A stretch of DNA of 64,000 bases from NCBI GenBank assembly GCA_018873245.2, contig JAEMBT020000003.1, positions 9,257,843 to 9,321,842 of the forward strand, in the 5' to 3' direction. Position numbers and translations under genes: made by a program. The stretch comes from Archegozetes longisetosus. Its lineage: Eukaryota > Arthropoda > Arachnida > Sarcoptiformes > Trhypochthoniidae. Positions 1-13,974 of this stretch are shown here, in pieces (positions within the stretch are counted from its first letter, which is position 1; every line of letters begins with the position of its first letter). The notes under the pieces are model-generated. The model saw nothing but the letters and a program-made list of their open reading frames with translations, had not been told where the DNA came from and did not search any database.

Positions 1-330
1 ATTATTCCAACAGTACAACTATTGATTATTTATGTCTCACTTTACTGATTATACAACTCAGGCACTGATCAACATTCTCTCCACATAACTAATTAATAAT
101 AATTTATATGGATTTTCAGTTAGAAAAAACTTAAACTACGCTAATATCCAATAAAAAGCGCAATAACTGCTAACTCGTTGTTTAAGTGGCACTAAATTTC
201 AAAATCTAAACTAGTTTTACAACCTTTGCATCAATTCAAACTTAATATTTGGCTCTTTTGGTGATTCCTGTTCTCTGTTTTGAAATTCCCATGAGTTACG
301 TGCTCTTTGTGTTACGGACCGATTCACTGG

Positions 331-369
331 TCTCTCTCTCTCCTTTCTCTCTCTCTCTCTCTCTCTCTC
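331..369. repeat. (TC)n microsatellite
   Basis: CT/TC dinucleotide tract interrupted once by a TCCTTT segment. Confidence 0.95.
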
Positions 370-3300
370 ATCCTTTTCTCCTAGTGCTCTACTATTCCCT
401 TAAACCATCCGCAAAATAATGCTTTTCCATTTCAAATATGACTTCCATTTGTGAGATTGCAGTCACTGATAACACAACAGCATCAAAAATAAGTTTGCCT
501 CACAATCTTACCAATACAGTATATTTCAAGTATAATAGCATGTTCTCGATGTTTGCTCTCTCGTTCAATAAAATAGATTAATTACTTCACTCATTACACG
601 ACAAATGATTAGTTTGTTGATGTAGCTAAAAATTTCAGTTCAATAATAAACTTTAATTGAAGTGAGAATGTATGGAAAGTCAGACAAAAAGTTAATTATC
701 ATAACTAAAAGTCAAGTTCATATAAGGATTAACTGATTTTTGGTCCAATGTAATCAATTACACATAAATATTATTAATCTTATATTGATGTGATGTACGA
801 TTTTGTACTTTGGCACAATATATCTTCACTATATTCTAAGCCTAGTTCTTCAAGTGCCATGTCTTATACTAGTTGACATGAATGCCACTTTTGCTGCCAA
901 AGATGGCCCCAAACCCCAAACTGTATTAAATCAATCGCGAAATAACAACTAACTGCTAGAATAGTATTAGCGATGGGAATCGGGAATAAGAAACAGCTTA
1001 AGTCTTATTCTCAATCGAAAAGTTTTTTCTGCTGCGCTTTACATTCGATGACTTAGAAAAGAAGTTCTGGATGCTTTTCCAGGAAAACTATGGATTCTTC
1101 TGTTTTCTCATAACCGGAGGCGTTAAACCCGAATAAGTTATGGATGAATGCAAAGCAAGTTTGTTTGCCCATTATTGCGCTTTTATAGCAGCATTAAAGG
1201 CGCTAAAAAGCTAATGTCTTCATTTATTCATATCTTTCGGTTGAATTTGAAACACAAATAAACAAGAATTAGAAGATACCATTGGAACAATTTTTTGAAT
1301 GCAACTCGCATTCTCTAAAGATTTCTACAATCATTTACACTACAGTAGTTTTGAATGGCAACTTATTTTTAAAGTTGGATTTAAAAATTCAGGTATTCAT
1401 TACTTCTATAAAGTGTTTTCAATAGGAAATTTGCAACTTTAGTAAAACGGATGTTAATTAGATTTAAAGCTTTATTTTCCAAACACATTCAATTCTGGCT
1501 AATCTTTGGCCAAATCTTTTTCCATTTGACACATGAAGACTTTTTTCTTAATTCACTGATTGCGTGGGTTTTATATCATAATCTTCATGAGTGATGAACG
1601 AACTGATAAAGAAAGAGCCAGAACTTTCATTGAACTAATTTAACAAAAATCAAATAATAGTTGACTTTTCGTTGGCGTTTTTTTGAGTAACTATTATTTT
1701 TTAGATCAGAGTTAAAGACCATATAAGACCAATTACATCATTCAACATGATAAATGAGCTTTCATTTCCGGCTGTGATTATGATATCAGACAATATTAAA
1801 AACAACTGTTATTTCACGAAACTTATCCCACAATATGAAAGTTTTTCTCAGCTTTTATTTGTGGCTAATTTCCAAAAACGTGAGTTATGACCTGTTCCTC
1901 TCCATTCTACTAATTGATTAGTTCTGTGAACACAGTTCAATTCTTAATATATAGAAACTTTTAAATTGAAATCAATCAAATAGTATTATTGAAGATGTTG
2001 CGAGAATATGCAAGAATTTAGATGAAAGGTGAAATTTATAAAATAAGCAGTTTGCTTACGACTTTGGTATAGAATATTTGATGTAATTTGCTTTCTAAGT
2101 ATTGAACATGATTCGTGTTTATAAATATTTTGACTGAAATTGTTTAGGAATATTTGCAGTAGGCATCCCACCATTAATCAATATCCTAATGACATTAAAA
2201 CACAAGATTAATAGATTCATAGTCTCTAATTTTGCATTATATAAGTTAGTCACGTAAGTCTAAAAGAATGCCTGAATAATTCATGGAATAGTGTTTTATG
2301 ATTTGCTTTGATTTACCAAAAAATTGCAAACATAATATGCTTTTATCGTTTGTAAAATTTATATAAACTCAAACTGAATCATCTATCATCAAATAGTCTT
2401 ATTGCATGCGTATGTTATTTATTCAGAAATGCAAACATTAACTTGGATTTAGGAGAGGTTCAAAACAAAAGCCTAATGTTTGATAATGAAACGAATGACA
2501 TAATATTATGTAATCACAGGCATTAGTAGCTCGATATACATCGTACAAGTCATGTAATTGTTCTAAATTTGGCTTGCAACGTTACAACATCAAGTTTTAT
2601 TTATTATTATGGCGTTTGTCAAACATCTTATGACTAGCCATCAGACCACTTCTTATGCTATTCTCGTGGCAATTGTTCAAATATAATTTTGACCTTTTTA
2701 TGTAATACTATACGCACTGTTACATTGTTTATCATGTTTGTCAGTATTTCAGATAATAGTATTTTCTTAGGATTTCATTGATTGAAAGCTGATTTTCTTT
2801 TTACTTATAAATCTGCGCAAAAGCTCTCAAATCAAACATAGTTTAATCCTTTAATTGCGAACCACTTGAAAAATGATTCGAAACCATTTATTGAAACCGA
2901 TATTCACTTTAATCATTCATTGTTGACATTCACAATAGCCTCACATGTTTTACTGATATTTGAAGCTAAGTATTCGCTGACCCGAACTCAAACTATCGAA
3001 ATGAATGAAAAATATTTAGGATTTTGGGAAAAAGTTAGAAGATAATGACGTGCTTTTAGATGCTTTCTGAGAGAACATATCCGAAGGAGTCCTTTTTCTA
3101 GTAGAATAGTTTTTGTCTTCAAAGGAAATAAGACTACTTATATGTTAGATGTATTTGTTTATACAGCTTATTTTATTTCATATACTTATTAGAAAAATAC
3201 TCAATACAAGTATGAGTGCTTTGAAGATACTATTCGTAAATGATCGACAGCTCAAACTATCATCTGAGCAATACTAATAAAAGTACTCTTATAACAAATA

Positions 3301-5476
3301 AATTAGTTTTGATCATCTAAAATATACCCTATCAATTGGAAAGTAATCATTTTTAGAAAGATGAACGTTCATATTGTTTGTAACTAAGTTTCAAATAAAG
3401 AGTTGTAGTAGAAATTTGATAAACTATGTTGAAAAGGGGTGTTATTTAAAGATGAATAACAGTGAGAGTAAATTGACATAATTCTAGTAGATTACTGGTG
3501 TAGTACAATTAGAAATAACAAATTGATTTGGCCTACAAGCGCTAATTACACTTATACTGATAAATGAATTTGTATAAACATCTAATTAGTCAAAAGCTAT
3601 TATTTGAAAAGATCAGGTGTATGAATAAACATCTAGCTCAGTTACGAGATCCAATACTATCAATGACTTCACTTAATCAAAGTTAGTATCTATTGTAAGA
3701 CATAATTACAAAATAAGTTCAATCTTGATAACAATGTTAGCGTAAAATTAGCCAAATAATTAATGGTTTCAGTTTCAACCGAAAAGGTTAGCGAGAAATT
3801 TAGTTGAGTTAATGTTTTGACGCTATGCATTGTTGAACATCCATTAGAGTCAAAACAAATTAGTATAGAATATCACCACTTCGGTCATAGTCACTATGAA
3901 ATTATCAGATCATTCAAATTTGATAAGTTTTTCTGCTGTATTGATAAAGTCATTAAACGCTTATATTAAGAGCTTCCCTAACCTGAAATTTATCTAATCC
4001 GTTATTCAGCGAAAACTTCTATTTTTATGCTTAGCCTTTCAAATTGATATTTCATTATAAGAATGTAACGAATTGTTTGAATCTCGAATAGTAAAGAAGC
4101 CAATCATCGATACTTACACAAAAATACGACAAAGAGTTGAGCATTAAACAAGATCTATAGAACAAATGTCACACTGAAAATGGATTGGACGGAGAATTAC
4201 AAGTTTAAGCATCAATAATTGTGTACAACAGCGAGAATGCGACAATAAAGAAAAAGTTAATTAAAGTTAGTTAAAAAAGAGAACATTTTCTCTCCTTTCC
4301 TTTATTCTTTAAGGAAATAATGCTTAAGTTGTCGCCACACTTCCATCAAATTCTTGATAATTTAAGCCACAGAAGACTATAAATCTTTTCTGCCATACGA
4401 GACGCTCTCAAAGAATTAAAAAATATTCTAAGCTTTCGATAGCAAATCAATCTTGTATGAAAACCTTTATTTTCAATTAATATTAATGATAATGACAGAA
4501 AGGGCTTAAAAATTGCGAAATATCTCTCTGCGCAATATTTTGCAATCATTTTGCCTCAAAATAAGCTTTTCATTATTTATTTTCTACTTCAAAAGAATAT
4601 TCTATGAACTTTATTTTCAAATAATAACCACAGTCAGTAAGACTTGAAAAAAGTCAGAAATTCAGATATGATAGACCCATACTTGAGAATAAGAGCTCTT
4701 CATCTCAATGAGAAAGTGATCGCAGCAGTCGGTCATATTAGAGTTTTCGAGGTCGACATTAATAATGATATAAAAAGATGAGAGTCAAGTTAAAAGTTTA
4801 ACAACTGGTCAGTTTGAAACAAAAAAGGAAATGTGTGTTGCGCGTATTGCTGAGTCGCATTAAGAATTTGTGTTTGTATTTGTATCTGACGCTGTCTTAT
4901 TCGCGTTAATGTCATCAGATAGAACTTAATGTGACATCCAGTTTCTTGTCAGCTTTTCTGCTTACAATTGAGAATCGATTTTCAAACTTTTTTTCACTTT
5001 ATTTATATAACTCCTACTAAACGTGAATTGCTTTTGTGAGATTGAATTCTGAATGTTTTGAAGATATATTTTTTGCTTATATGCTTAGCCTATTGAATGT
5101 AAACTAAAATATTTAAAATGATCGAAGCTTTTATCAGGAGTTCCTCTTGTTATATCCAACATCCCTTCAAATCACATCCCTTCAAATCTTAGCGAATGCA
5201 TAAACAAATTTTCAGTTTTTCAATTTGCCAGAAAACTCTTTTGAATAATATCTTTTTATCAACTTTTTTTACAACTGAATTTACTTTATTTCTGTTTAAA
5301 AAGACAGCTCTTTCTAGACTGAGCTTTCAGCTTGTCTATTTCTCTCTTATAGTTCGATTTGTCTGCGAGCTATCAGATCAATGGTTTGCGTCTGAAATAC
5401 TTGTTTAAAGTTAGATTTTATTCCTATGTTGTTGTTGGGAGTGAAAGGCGTGAAAATATTTTCTTGTAGTTTGCTC

Positions 5477-5512
5477 GCAACAACTGCAACAACTGCAACA
5501 ACTGCAACAACT
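5477..5512. repeat. 9-bp tandem repeat, four copies
   Basis: Four perfect head-to-tail copies of the 9-mer GCAACAACT. Confidence 0.95.
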
Positions 5513-7399
5513 TTATGTCGAGGCTCTGTTAGGTCGTGACTCGTACGTATTATCTAAAATTGACTTGCATTTGCACCTAAATTAAACTTGACAATAGAAA
5601 TAAATGCTGAAGACAATAATGAAACCTGAGTGGCATATAAATTTCATATCTCGATTCAGTACCAATCCCCTCACTTAAAGATCAGCAATACTTATTCATT
5701 ATTATTGGAAATGACGTTCATATAAATGATTAATTAAATTGTGGTATGTCTTAATCATATGACTTGAACTTATCGAGCATTGTTAACCAGCGTGATTTTA
5801 GATAACAGTACAATGATTCAATGGAATCCCATAGCATCTGCATTATATGTTTTCATTAATAATAGTTTATGAGCTTAAGTTAGAGCGCGTTAAGTATTAT
5901 TGAATTTTAGTCTGCATTTAACTTAAGTATTATTGAATTACGACCCGAAATACATGTGTGCACTGAGTTCCATCAAAATATACCAAATATATACAGGCAA
6001 TATACCGAAATATACAGGCAATATGCCCAATACATACAAACAATATACCCATTAATGTTTTGGCAATTGAGACCCCACACCATTTTTGCTGCTCAACAGA
6101 CATTAGATTTGATGAGTGAAATATTTCATTAAACATCCAGTTCACTTGCTTCTATCTAATATGTACCTGTACTCAGCTTAATAGCAAAGATTGTAGTCTT
6201 GTTTATCTCAAATATTAAGCATTAGATCTTATCGAAGTTCAATTGAAAGTCGAGCTAATATTGCCGTATTTCTAAATTTGATTACTTGTCTCCAATTGGG
6301 AGTTTGTTTGATGTTTCATAAAACAGTTAATGTTCACAATTGCTGAGTAAACACTATTGACAGCAAATCTTTTTCGCCAATTCATGCGTTCATTGACTTA
6401 AGTTGGAGGCCATAAAACACAGTTAATGACAATTATATTGTTATTGAGTGACAATTTGAATTTCAAATGATTCGTCAACAGAATTTACATTAGACTAAGA
6501 TTGCTTAAGCTATTTTAAGATTTAAAAGTTTTCTTCACTAAATCTTAGACCGATTCATATGAAGCAATCAAAATAAAGTAGAGTTTTTCATATGAAATAT
6601 GTTTTTAAATCTCTTTGTGCCTCTTATTCTTATTTTTTCTGAATTTCAAATGCAATCTTTTGATTGACTTTTATTTTTATTACATTTCTTAGAAAGTAAA
6701 ATAACATAAACTTTCTATTAGTCGTGATTAGAAGACTGTTCAAAAGCTTATACTCCGTTTGAACTAGTTTTCAAGTCTCATATTTATTGGATATGAAATG
6801 ATAAGAATCAAATTTTATAACATTGTACCGTTTGGTTCATTTCAATAATGGCTTGTAGTCTGACAAACGTGGGCGTAATATAGTTGAAAATTTGTTATTA
6901 AGTCTTTCAATGTTTACTTTTGACTTTAGTACTCTTCTAATAATTGTATTATACACTTTCTGCTCTCTATTCTGTGCTATTTAATTACCTCAATTTTCTT
7001 ACAACAAATCTGGAGATGGACTCACTTGAAACAGTGTTTTTATGGGTAATGTAAAACTCTTTGAATAATAGAATAAAAACTCGTTTCTTTTCTCTTGCAT
7101 CGAAATTTTGATTGTCCTGCAAAATGTGAATATTATTCAAATCTACATTTGAAACCACTAAAACTATCTATCAAGTTGTTCTGATGTTATGACTTGACTC
7201 ACGACACAACTACTCTTATATAGAGCACATGATTAGACTGTTATATGTGATTTATCTAATATCGCAACAAAATTAAAGGCAACAGAAGCTATCTCTGTTA
7301 AAGTTATAATCTCAACAGAATGTCCACAAAAATCAATTACAATTTGCAATATATATGATTCAGGAATGTGTGAAAATATTTCACTGAATATTTCATACA

Positions 7400-7587
7400 C
7401 AGTTAGGGTGATCGGGTTCTAAGTCCAGGATTCTGTGAAGCACGAAAAAAATATTAAAGGTGTGCAAAAGAATTATTTTTAAGAATTTGAAATTTGTGAA
7501 GAATACTAAGGAGAAGCAAATATTGTATTTTGGTAAAAACTAGCTTATTTCGGGTTTTCCAGGAAATTCATGGATGTCTGGTCACTG
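7400..7587. mobile_element. Degraded MITE, hAT-like ends
   Basis: A 188-bp segment beginning CAGTTAGGGTGATCGGG and ending, on the opposite strand, CAGTGACCAGACATCC followed by a TTTCCTGGAAAACCC stretch. The ends form imperfect inverted repeats over about 35 bp. The flanking 8-mers, TTCATACA at 7392-7399 and TATATACA at 7588-7595, match at 6 of 8 positions, as expected of an old 8-bp target duplication of a hAT element. It contains no coding sequence. Assignment to hAT rests on end sequence and duplication length only. Confidence 0.5.
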
Positions 7588-9413
7588 TATATACAGGTAT
7601 TATGAAGAGTTGAAAGAGATAAATGGTTGCAAAAGTAATATTTACTAAGAATAGCTACATGACATCAAAGTAATAATTCATGAGAAGGATGTTAAGTAAT
7701 GCAAATTAATTGTTAAAATCAACTAAAATAATTAATTTGTTTTATTTTAAAAGCAAATAAAATCCTCTTGCAACTTTGTTAATTATTATAATTAGTCATT
7801 TCTGTTGACTTAACAATTGTTTTCATCCTATACCAAATAATGTTTTCAGTTTATTCTCTTTAGTTTCAATTCAATTAGAATTAGCTCGAAGTAAGCTGAG
7901 AGTCAATATAGAATTGTGTAAAAACATAAATATTAAAAGAACTTTTGAATTCTCTAAAGTTTTCAAATAAACGTTGTGAGCACAATATCAAAGCTGTGAA
8001 ACAAATATGAATTCATAGTAATTCATATAACTTTTTGTACGCATAAATCGCAGAATTCAAGAATAAATCTCAAGCTTTTTGTATAAATCTTGACTCTCAA
8101 TGGACTCATCTGTGACTGATTCAAAACAAAAAATAGCTCACTTTCTGTCAAGTGGAAAAATATAGTCTTAAAAACAAACTTAGGGCTGATTTTATTCACT
8201 TACCTTAAATTGTTGCGCACCATTTGTCTTTATTGACAAGTATCTGATTTGGGTAACTTTGATCAGTAGAAAATAAAGTCGTGTTTCATAGATAGAATGA
8301 TTGAGTAGAGACCTATCGGAATATATGGTAACAAATAGGTTAAGCGCTTCTTTTAGCATGATTATGATTAAGTCATGCTGGTTATAGATAATATCATGTA
8401 CTGTATCTGATTTTCTTCTGCATAAAAGCAAAATTCTTATGAATCAATTCAGAGCCAATTCCTGTTGGAATGACTGATAAATATCCCCAGTATTACTGGT
8501 ATTATCATGTCTTTGAATGCCAGCACAACAGAACGGACTACAAAAGACAATTTATTTGGATCGACAACTCTGTTGTGTAGCGCAATGCCGACAAAATTAA
8601 AGCAACTTTAATTAAAAGCTGTTCATCTAATTGAAATCAATGAGAGAACGCCGAGAATCAGTCGACTGTTAAGCTTGTTATTGAAGCAAAAATTATCATT
8701 TTTATTACCAAACATTTATGTGAAGTACAACATTCTCTAAAGCTAAGTTTTTAAACATTTTAATTAATGTGACAGAAAAGATTAAATATGACTTAAAGAT
8801 GAAAACTCTAATTCATGATTTGATTACAGGCCTAACAAAACACGACTGCCAAAAGATGAAATTTCTTTTCTATTATGATAATCAGTTTTAATTTTGCAAG
8901 AGGAAACAATTCAATTGAAACTAGGAATATGAAGGTCTCTTCGCCTAGGCTGGGTATAAGTTATAAAGAAGAGTCGCCAATAGTTAGTATTTGACATAAC
9001 TTCTAATTATGTGAGTCTTATTGTGCTTAGAATGTCACCACCAATAATAAAAATTAATCATAGTTTCCTCTATCAATATGATCTAAGGGACACAAAGATG
9101 GTCTAAACTGCTATAAAAATTAAGTTTGCCTTAAGAATACCATAAAAGAAAGACAAACATAAGTCTACTGTAAAGCTAACTTAGTTGTTTCTCTAAAGAT
9201 GATGGAACAAATTTAATAATTTGGTCCAAATGTTTAGCTTAGTTTAAATATTAAATAGGGTGACGTATTTCTGTTCAATCGTGTAGTAATTGTAGCCTAA
9301 GCCATAATCAATAGTTATTTCAATAATCAAGCTTAAGCTATGTTCTGGTGTTCATTAAATTTTCACATCAAATTAGACCGACTCTGATCAGGTTGAAAGT
9401 TAAAAATAATTAG

Positions 9414-9452
9414 GAATCATTGCCTAGAATCATTGCCTAGAATCATTGCCTA
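9414..9452. repeat. 13-bp tandem repeat, three copies
   Basis: Three perfect head-to-tail copies of GAATCATTGCCTA. Confidence 0.95.
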
Positions 9453-12400
9453 GTCATTCTCGTGTGTTTCTGTTAAGCATTCTTTAATTTTATATTTTAT
9501 TGCAATCCATTAATTGCTTGCATAACATCAATGTTTGTCATTCCATGTCTCTTATCTTTCTTCTAGAAGTTAAATATAATTATTTTGTCAGTTTATCTAA
9601 CAATTTATAGCTTCTATTCTAGTCAATACTGACTTTTAAGCAGAAAAACAGTTTCTTTTTACCGGAAGTGTTATCTAAACATTTAGATTATTCAAAAGTA
9701 CACCGCTATTGATCATAGATTCGAGAATAAAGAAAACTGCTCTGAGTTGAGCTGGCATCCAGTTTGAATTATTACAAGATGTTGCATCAAATTCAACGTT
9801 ATTTGGTCTAAATTGCAAAGTATTACTGTTATATGATCTATAATTTAATTTATTACATCAAATAAAATCTTAATATAGTAATGCTGTTCTTAATCCATAA
9901 TGGATTTAAAGTTTTATTGAAGAAGAAAAAATGCCTTTCGACTGATATTTTCTCGGATTCATATTAGAATCACTTTCGTTATAGCCTTTAGTTCTTTATT
10001 TTGATCGCTGCCATTAATAAACCTATTAAGACTCTTCATTGGACTCATTATTTTGCGCAAGATTATTGGCCAAATTTTCTCATTTGTATTTATATTCAGC
10101 CTAATTAAGGTTAGGAGCGATTTTTGTGCTTAGCTTTTCAGCAGAACCGAATTATTGATATTGTATTTCTCTATGAAAATCGCTAATGAGTTTCTAAGTA
10201 ATCAAACATTTGTCTTAAAAACTTGACAGCCCCTAAGCTATTAAAACATTTTCATATCTTTCAGAATTGAAAGTATAGCTTCTAAAACAAATAGAATTTG
10301 CATCTATTTTCTTATGTAAATGCCATTCTCGAAATCATTTCCTTCACTGTTTCTACTATTAGCTCAAATTTAGTTTAGTTTAAGCTCTACTAGAGAATCA
10401 TTTTTAAACTTGTCATTTTTCATATCCCAAGGAGAATCTAAAAAATTTAATGCAATACTGACAAATAATTACATTACCAGTGAATTGAATGACATTTGTT
10501 TGGCTAAATCCTGAACAAGTCTGAAAAAATTGTAAACTCTATCCTATAGGCATAGCAGAAAAATGAATTTTTTACACGAACAGAACTAAAATAGAAAAAT
10601 ATCGCGTGTTCTACATTTTGCTCTTTATATTCAAAAGTTTTAATCATTTGCAATGCTTTCTAAGATTGAATGGTGTTTTTTCTACATGTTATGTTTCTGA
10701 TCTAATGCAGAACTTTGCGCTCAATTGTAATGTTTCACATTGGGTGACAAATTGCCTTTTTCAATTCCAATGAAAACCTATTGAGAGCACAACTCGAGAG
10801 TTTATTTCAAATTTTTTATTTCAAATTTTTCTAGAATTAATCACTTCGATGATTTGTTGCTATTTCTTTGACAGCTATAATTTTTAGGAATAGATTTTTT
10901 CATACTTCAAAAATAATGTGAAATTGAATTGATTTATTTGAGAAAAATTAATAGTTGTGCTGCACAAAAGTAACATAAACTAAGAATAAAACTTCTGAAA
11001 ACTCCATTAGTTTTCATTGTAAAGTTCGTGCTATCTTTTTATAAGATCAAAATTTGACTTACCATTAAAAATACCAAACAATACAAATCTGTTATTCGAT
11101 GCACTTTTAAAACTTCTGACCTTTTATTCTCGAATAACTTGAATCAGTGCAGAACTTTTACTGAGTGCAAACTCTCAGATTTGCAACAAATATAATAAAA
11201 ACTTTTAGAACATTGCAAGTCAGTCACTAAAAACTGGAAAATCCCAAACAAATCTATTTTCCGTTCAGAGCTGAAGTCAATTATTGAATTGAAGTATCAT
11301 TAAGTCATTGATACTTCAGTTAATTGGAAGTGATAAACACCGAAACCAGTGATTCTGTTATAAATCCTCGCACTTGTGTCAGGAATGAGAAGAATATATC
11401 TAATGGTGGCTTAGAATCCGTTTACTTGATGCTGATGTTAGACTTGATCTGTAGTTGGCTAATGCGCTGTATGTTTCGCCCCAACTCAATATCTACTCTG
11501 TATTTTCAATACAGAATTTCTGTTTGCCATAAAAATTATAACAACTAAGGCTTAGTCTCAGTATTTGTACACAAGTATTTTATCAGAAAAGAAACCATTA
11601 AACAATTCTAACTTAATAAATATTCCTGAAACGAGTCAATAAATCCTAATTTAGAGTAATTTGGGGCAGAATTGTGAGAATAAAAGCGAAGTTTAAAAGA
11701 AACAGTAAAGCAGTTAAACTGTATTATAAGCGATATATAACCAGTTACACGCATTCCTGTTGGGAACTATACAATCAGCCTTTCCATCAATCGATTTCTC
11801 CGAACGGCTTCATTCCAATGTAGTTCTCAATAGCTTCGATAGAACCTAAAGAATAAGTAAAGAATAAGAAGAAGCTATCAGACGACAACATCGCTGATGA
11901 CATGGTAGAGAATAATGTAGAAGTGATATAATATCTGATTGGAAACAATGTATGTCCAAGTTTTTGCTTTTCATGTTAAGGAAGAGCTAATAAATTGATA
12001 GTAAAACTTGTATTTTGTTAAGCTTTTACTTACATAAAAGTTATCTATAGTTTTTGGCCCTCGAGCTCTTAGAAGTCCTCACTTACGCTCCAGCCATACA
12101 TTTATTTACTTTTAACGTCAAACAACTCTTTAACTTGACGCTACTCAGCTTTCCAAGACTTCCAAACACTTTTCATAGATGTTCTTTACATTGAATTTTT
12201 TCTACAATAAAACCTACTTAACGGAAACATCCAATTTAGACTATTCTAATTGTTACATAATTAATATTAATGAAGAAAATCTCGATTAATCTAATTAGTC
12301 AATAGGTTTAACTGGCAGTTTGTTGAGATTCCATTACCAGAAATAGTATAGCGTTCAAGTTGAGTCACTAGTTTCGAAGTCCATTTTTCACAATTGGCAC

Positions 12401-12489
12401 ATCCGTTCTGAGGAAAAAGGATTTGTACTGACATGAAGAAAAAGTTGCAATAAGTTATATAACGTATTGCAGTATATTTTTACGACTGC

Positions 12490-12511
12490 GAGAGAGAGAG
12501 AGAGAGAGAGA
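12490..12511. repeat. (GA)n microsatellite
   Basis: Uninterrupted GA dinucleotide tract of about 22 bases. Confidence 0.95.
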
Positions 12512-13974
12512 ATAATTCATAAAAAAAGGAGACGAAAATTTATTATCTGATAGTGATATCAAAGTCAACGACGAACGCAAAAATCTGTGACGACAGGGAT
12601 TTCATTGTAATCGTTTGGATCTTAGGCTCGTATTTATGACAATGCCGTGAAATAGTTGGTCGAGATTTGAGAGACAATCACTTGTGTGTAAGTGACTGAT
12701 ACCCAAATACCCGATCAAATCAGTCTAACTTCAGTGCACTCAAGATTGAATCCCGTGCTCGCAGAATATTTCTTATACACAATAGTTTACTATATTGAGT
12801 ATTAGACCTATCGTGTAAATTAGAAATTGTCTGAAAATTTCTTTTCATCGACTAAATAATATACAATAAAGAGTATAGAAAATTAGTTGTTCACAACTTT
12901 TGAAACGAAAACACTTTTCTATACTAGATATTCTAATTAGAATATATAATCATCTTCTAGATTTAAACAATTGATGACGAGAAAATTTGATGACCAAGTT
13001 GGTTCTACAATCTAACTTTTGCAGATCACTGAATAAGAAAGTGATAAAGATTTTTAGATTCTTTATTTTTGTGCTCAATGCGTGAAAAGTAATTGGTCTG
13101 TTTTGAAACAATAAGATGAAACCAAAGACAAAATGAGACACTTCGAGTATACAATTTTTCATTTTACGCAACAAAAATAAGTGTCGCATTATTTCAGTTT
13201 CTGAAACAACCTTTCAATTTCAAAATAAGTATTCAACCATTCTAGTAGCCTTTGATCGCAACGATCTCAAACTAAAGCGAGTCTCAATATCTTCAAACAA
13301 TAAGCTATATCCAAATATGTCTTTGAATGAGTATCTAATGAGAACTTATTGAAGAATTGTGTCTGAATTATTTCAACATAACTTGAATTATACTTAAAAG
13401 CTATAGCAAACCACTGCAGACATAGATGTTTACTTACATGACTTACTGTTCATCATTTTCGAATAAGATTAGGTGTGTACAATATGCAACTATACAAGCA
13501 CAGTTCTTAACTAAATCCTTCGACCTTGTCTTCAAATACTCGACAATACATACTAAATACAACTGACTAGTTCAATACTTACATTATAATTAAGTTATCT
13601 TTTGCTAATTTCTCGTTGCAAAAGGATCGTTTTGAAGTATTCAAACAAATAAAATTAATCTACTATAAAAGATCAATCAAATAAGATATGAATTATTATT
13701 ATATTAATACATTGCAATATATTAATGAATTATAAATCATATCAACTTTAGACAAGTATAACAACAATAGTATTCCATCTTCTTATGAATAGCAAACTTA
13801 TATATTATAATTAGTGAATACAATTTACGGCTTGACGATATAACAGTATAACAGAATGATACTGCTATAAAGCTTAATTATTTAATAAAAGTTCATGTCA
13901 TTTCTTAAAGCCAAATTTTTCTGCCGAATTATTTACTAATTATAATATAAAAATCAATCTTCTGATAAAACTGT

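Larger units (their letters stand above)
1..13974. other. Gene-poor stretch, no supported gene
   Basis: Nearly 14 kb in which every open frame is short (under about 80 codons), AT-driven and without recognisable motifs. I found no convincing spliced gene. It holds several short tandem repeats and a degraded MITE, each listed separately. It may be intergenic, or a long intron of a gene whose exons lie outside the window. Confidence 0.5.

Noticed and set aside
8192-8431. 79-codon minus-strand frame
   Set aside because: No motif or codon pattern beyond chance in AT-rich DNA.
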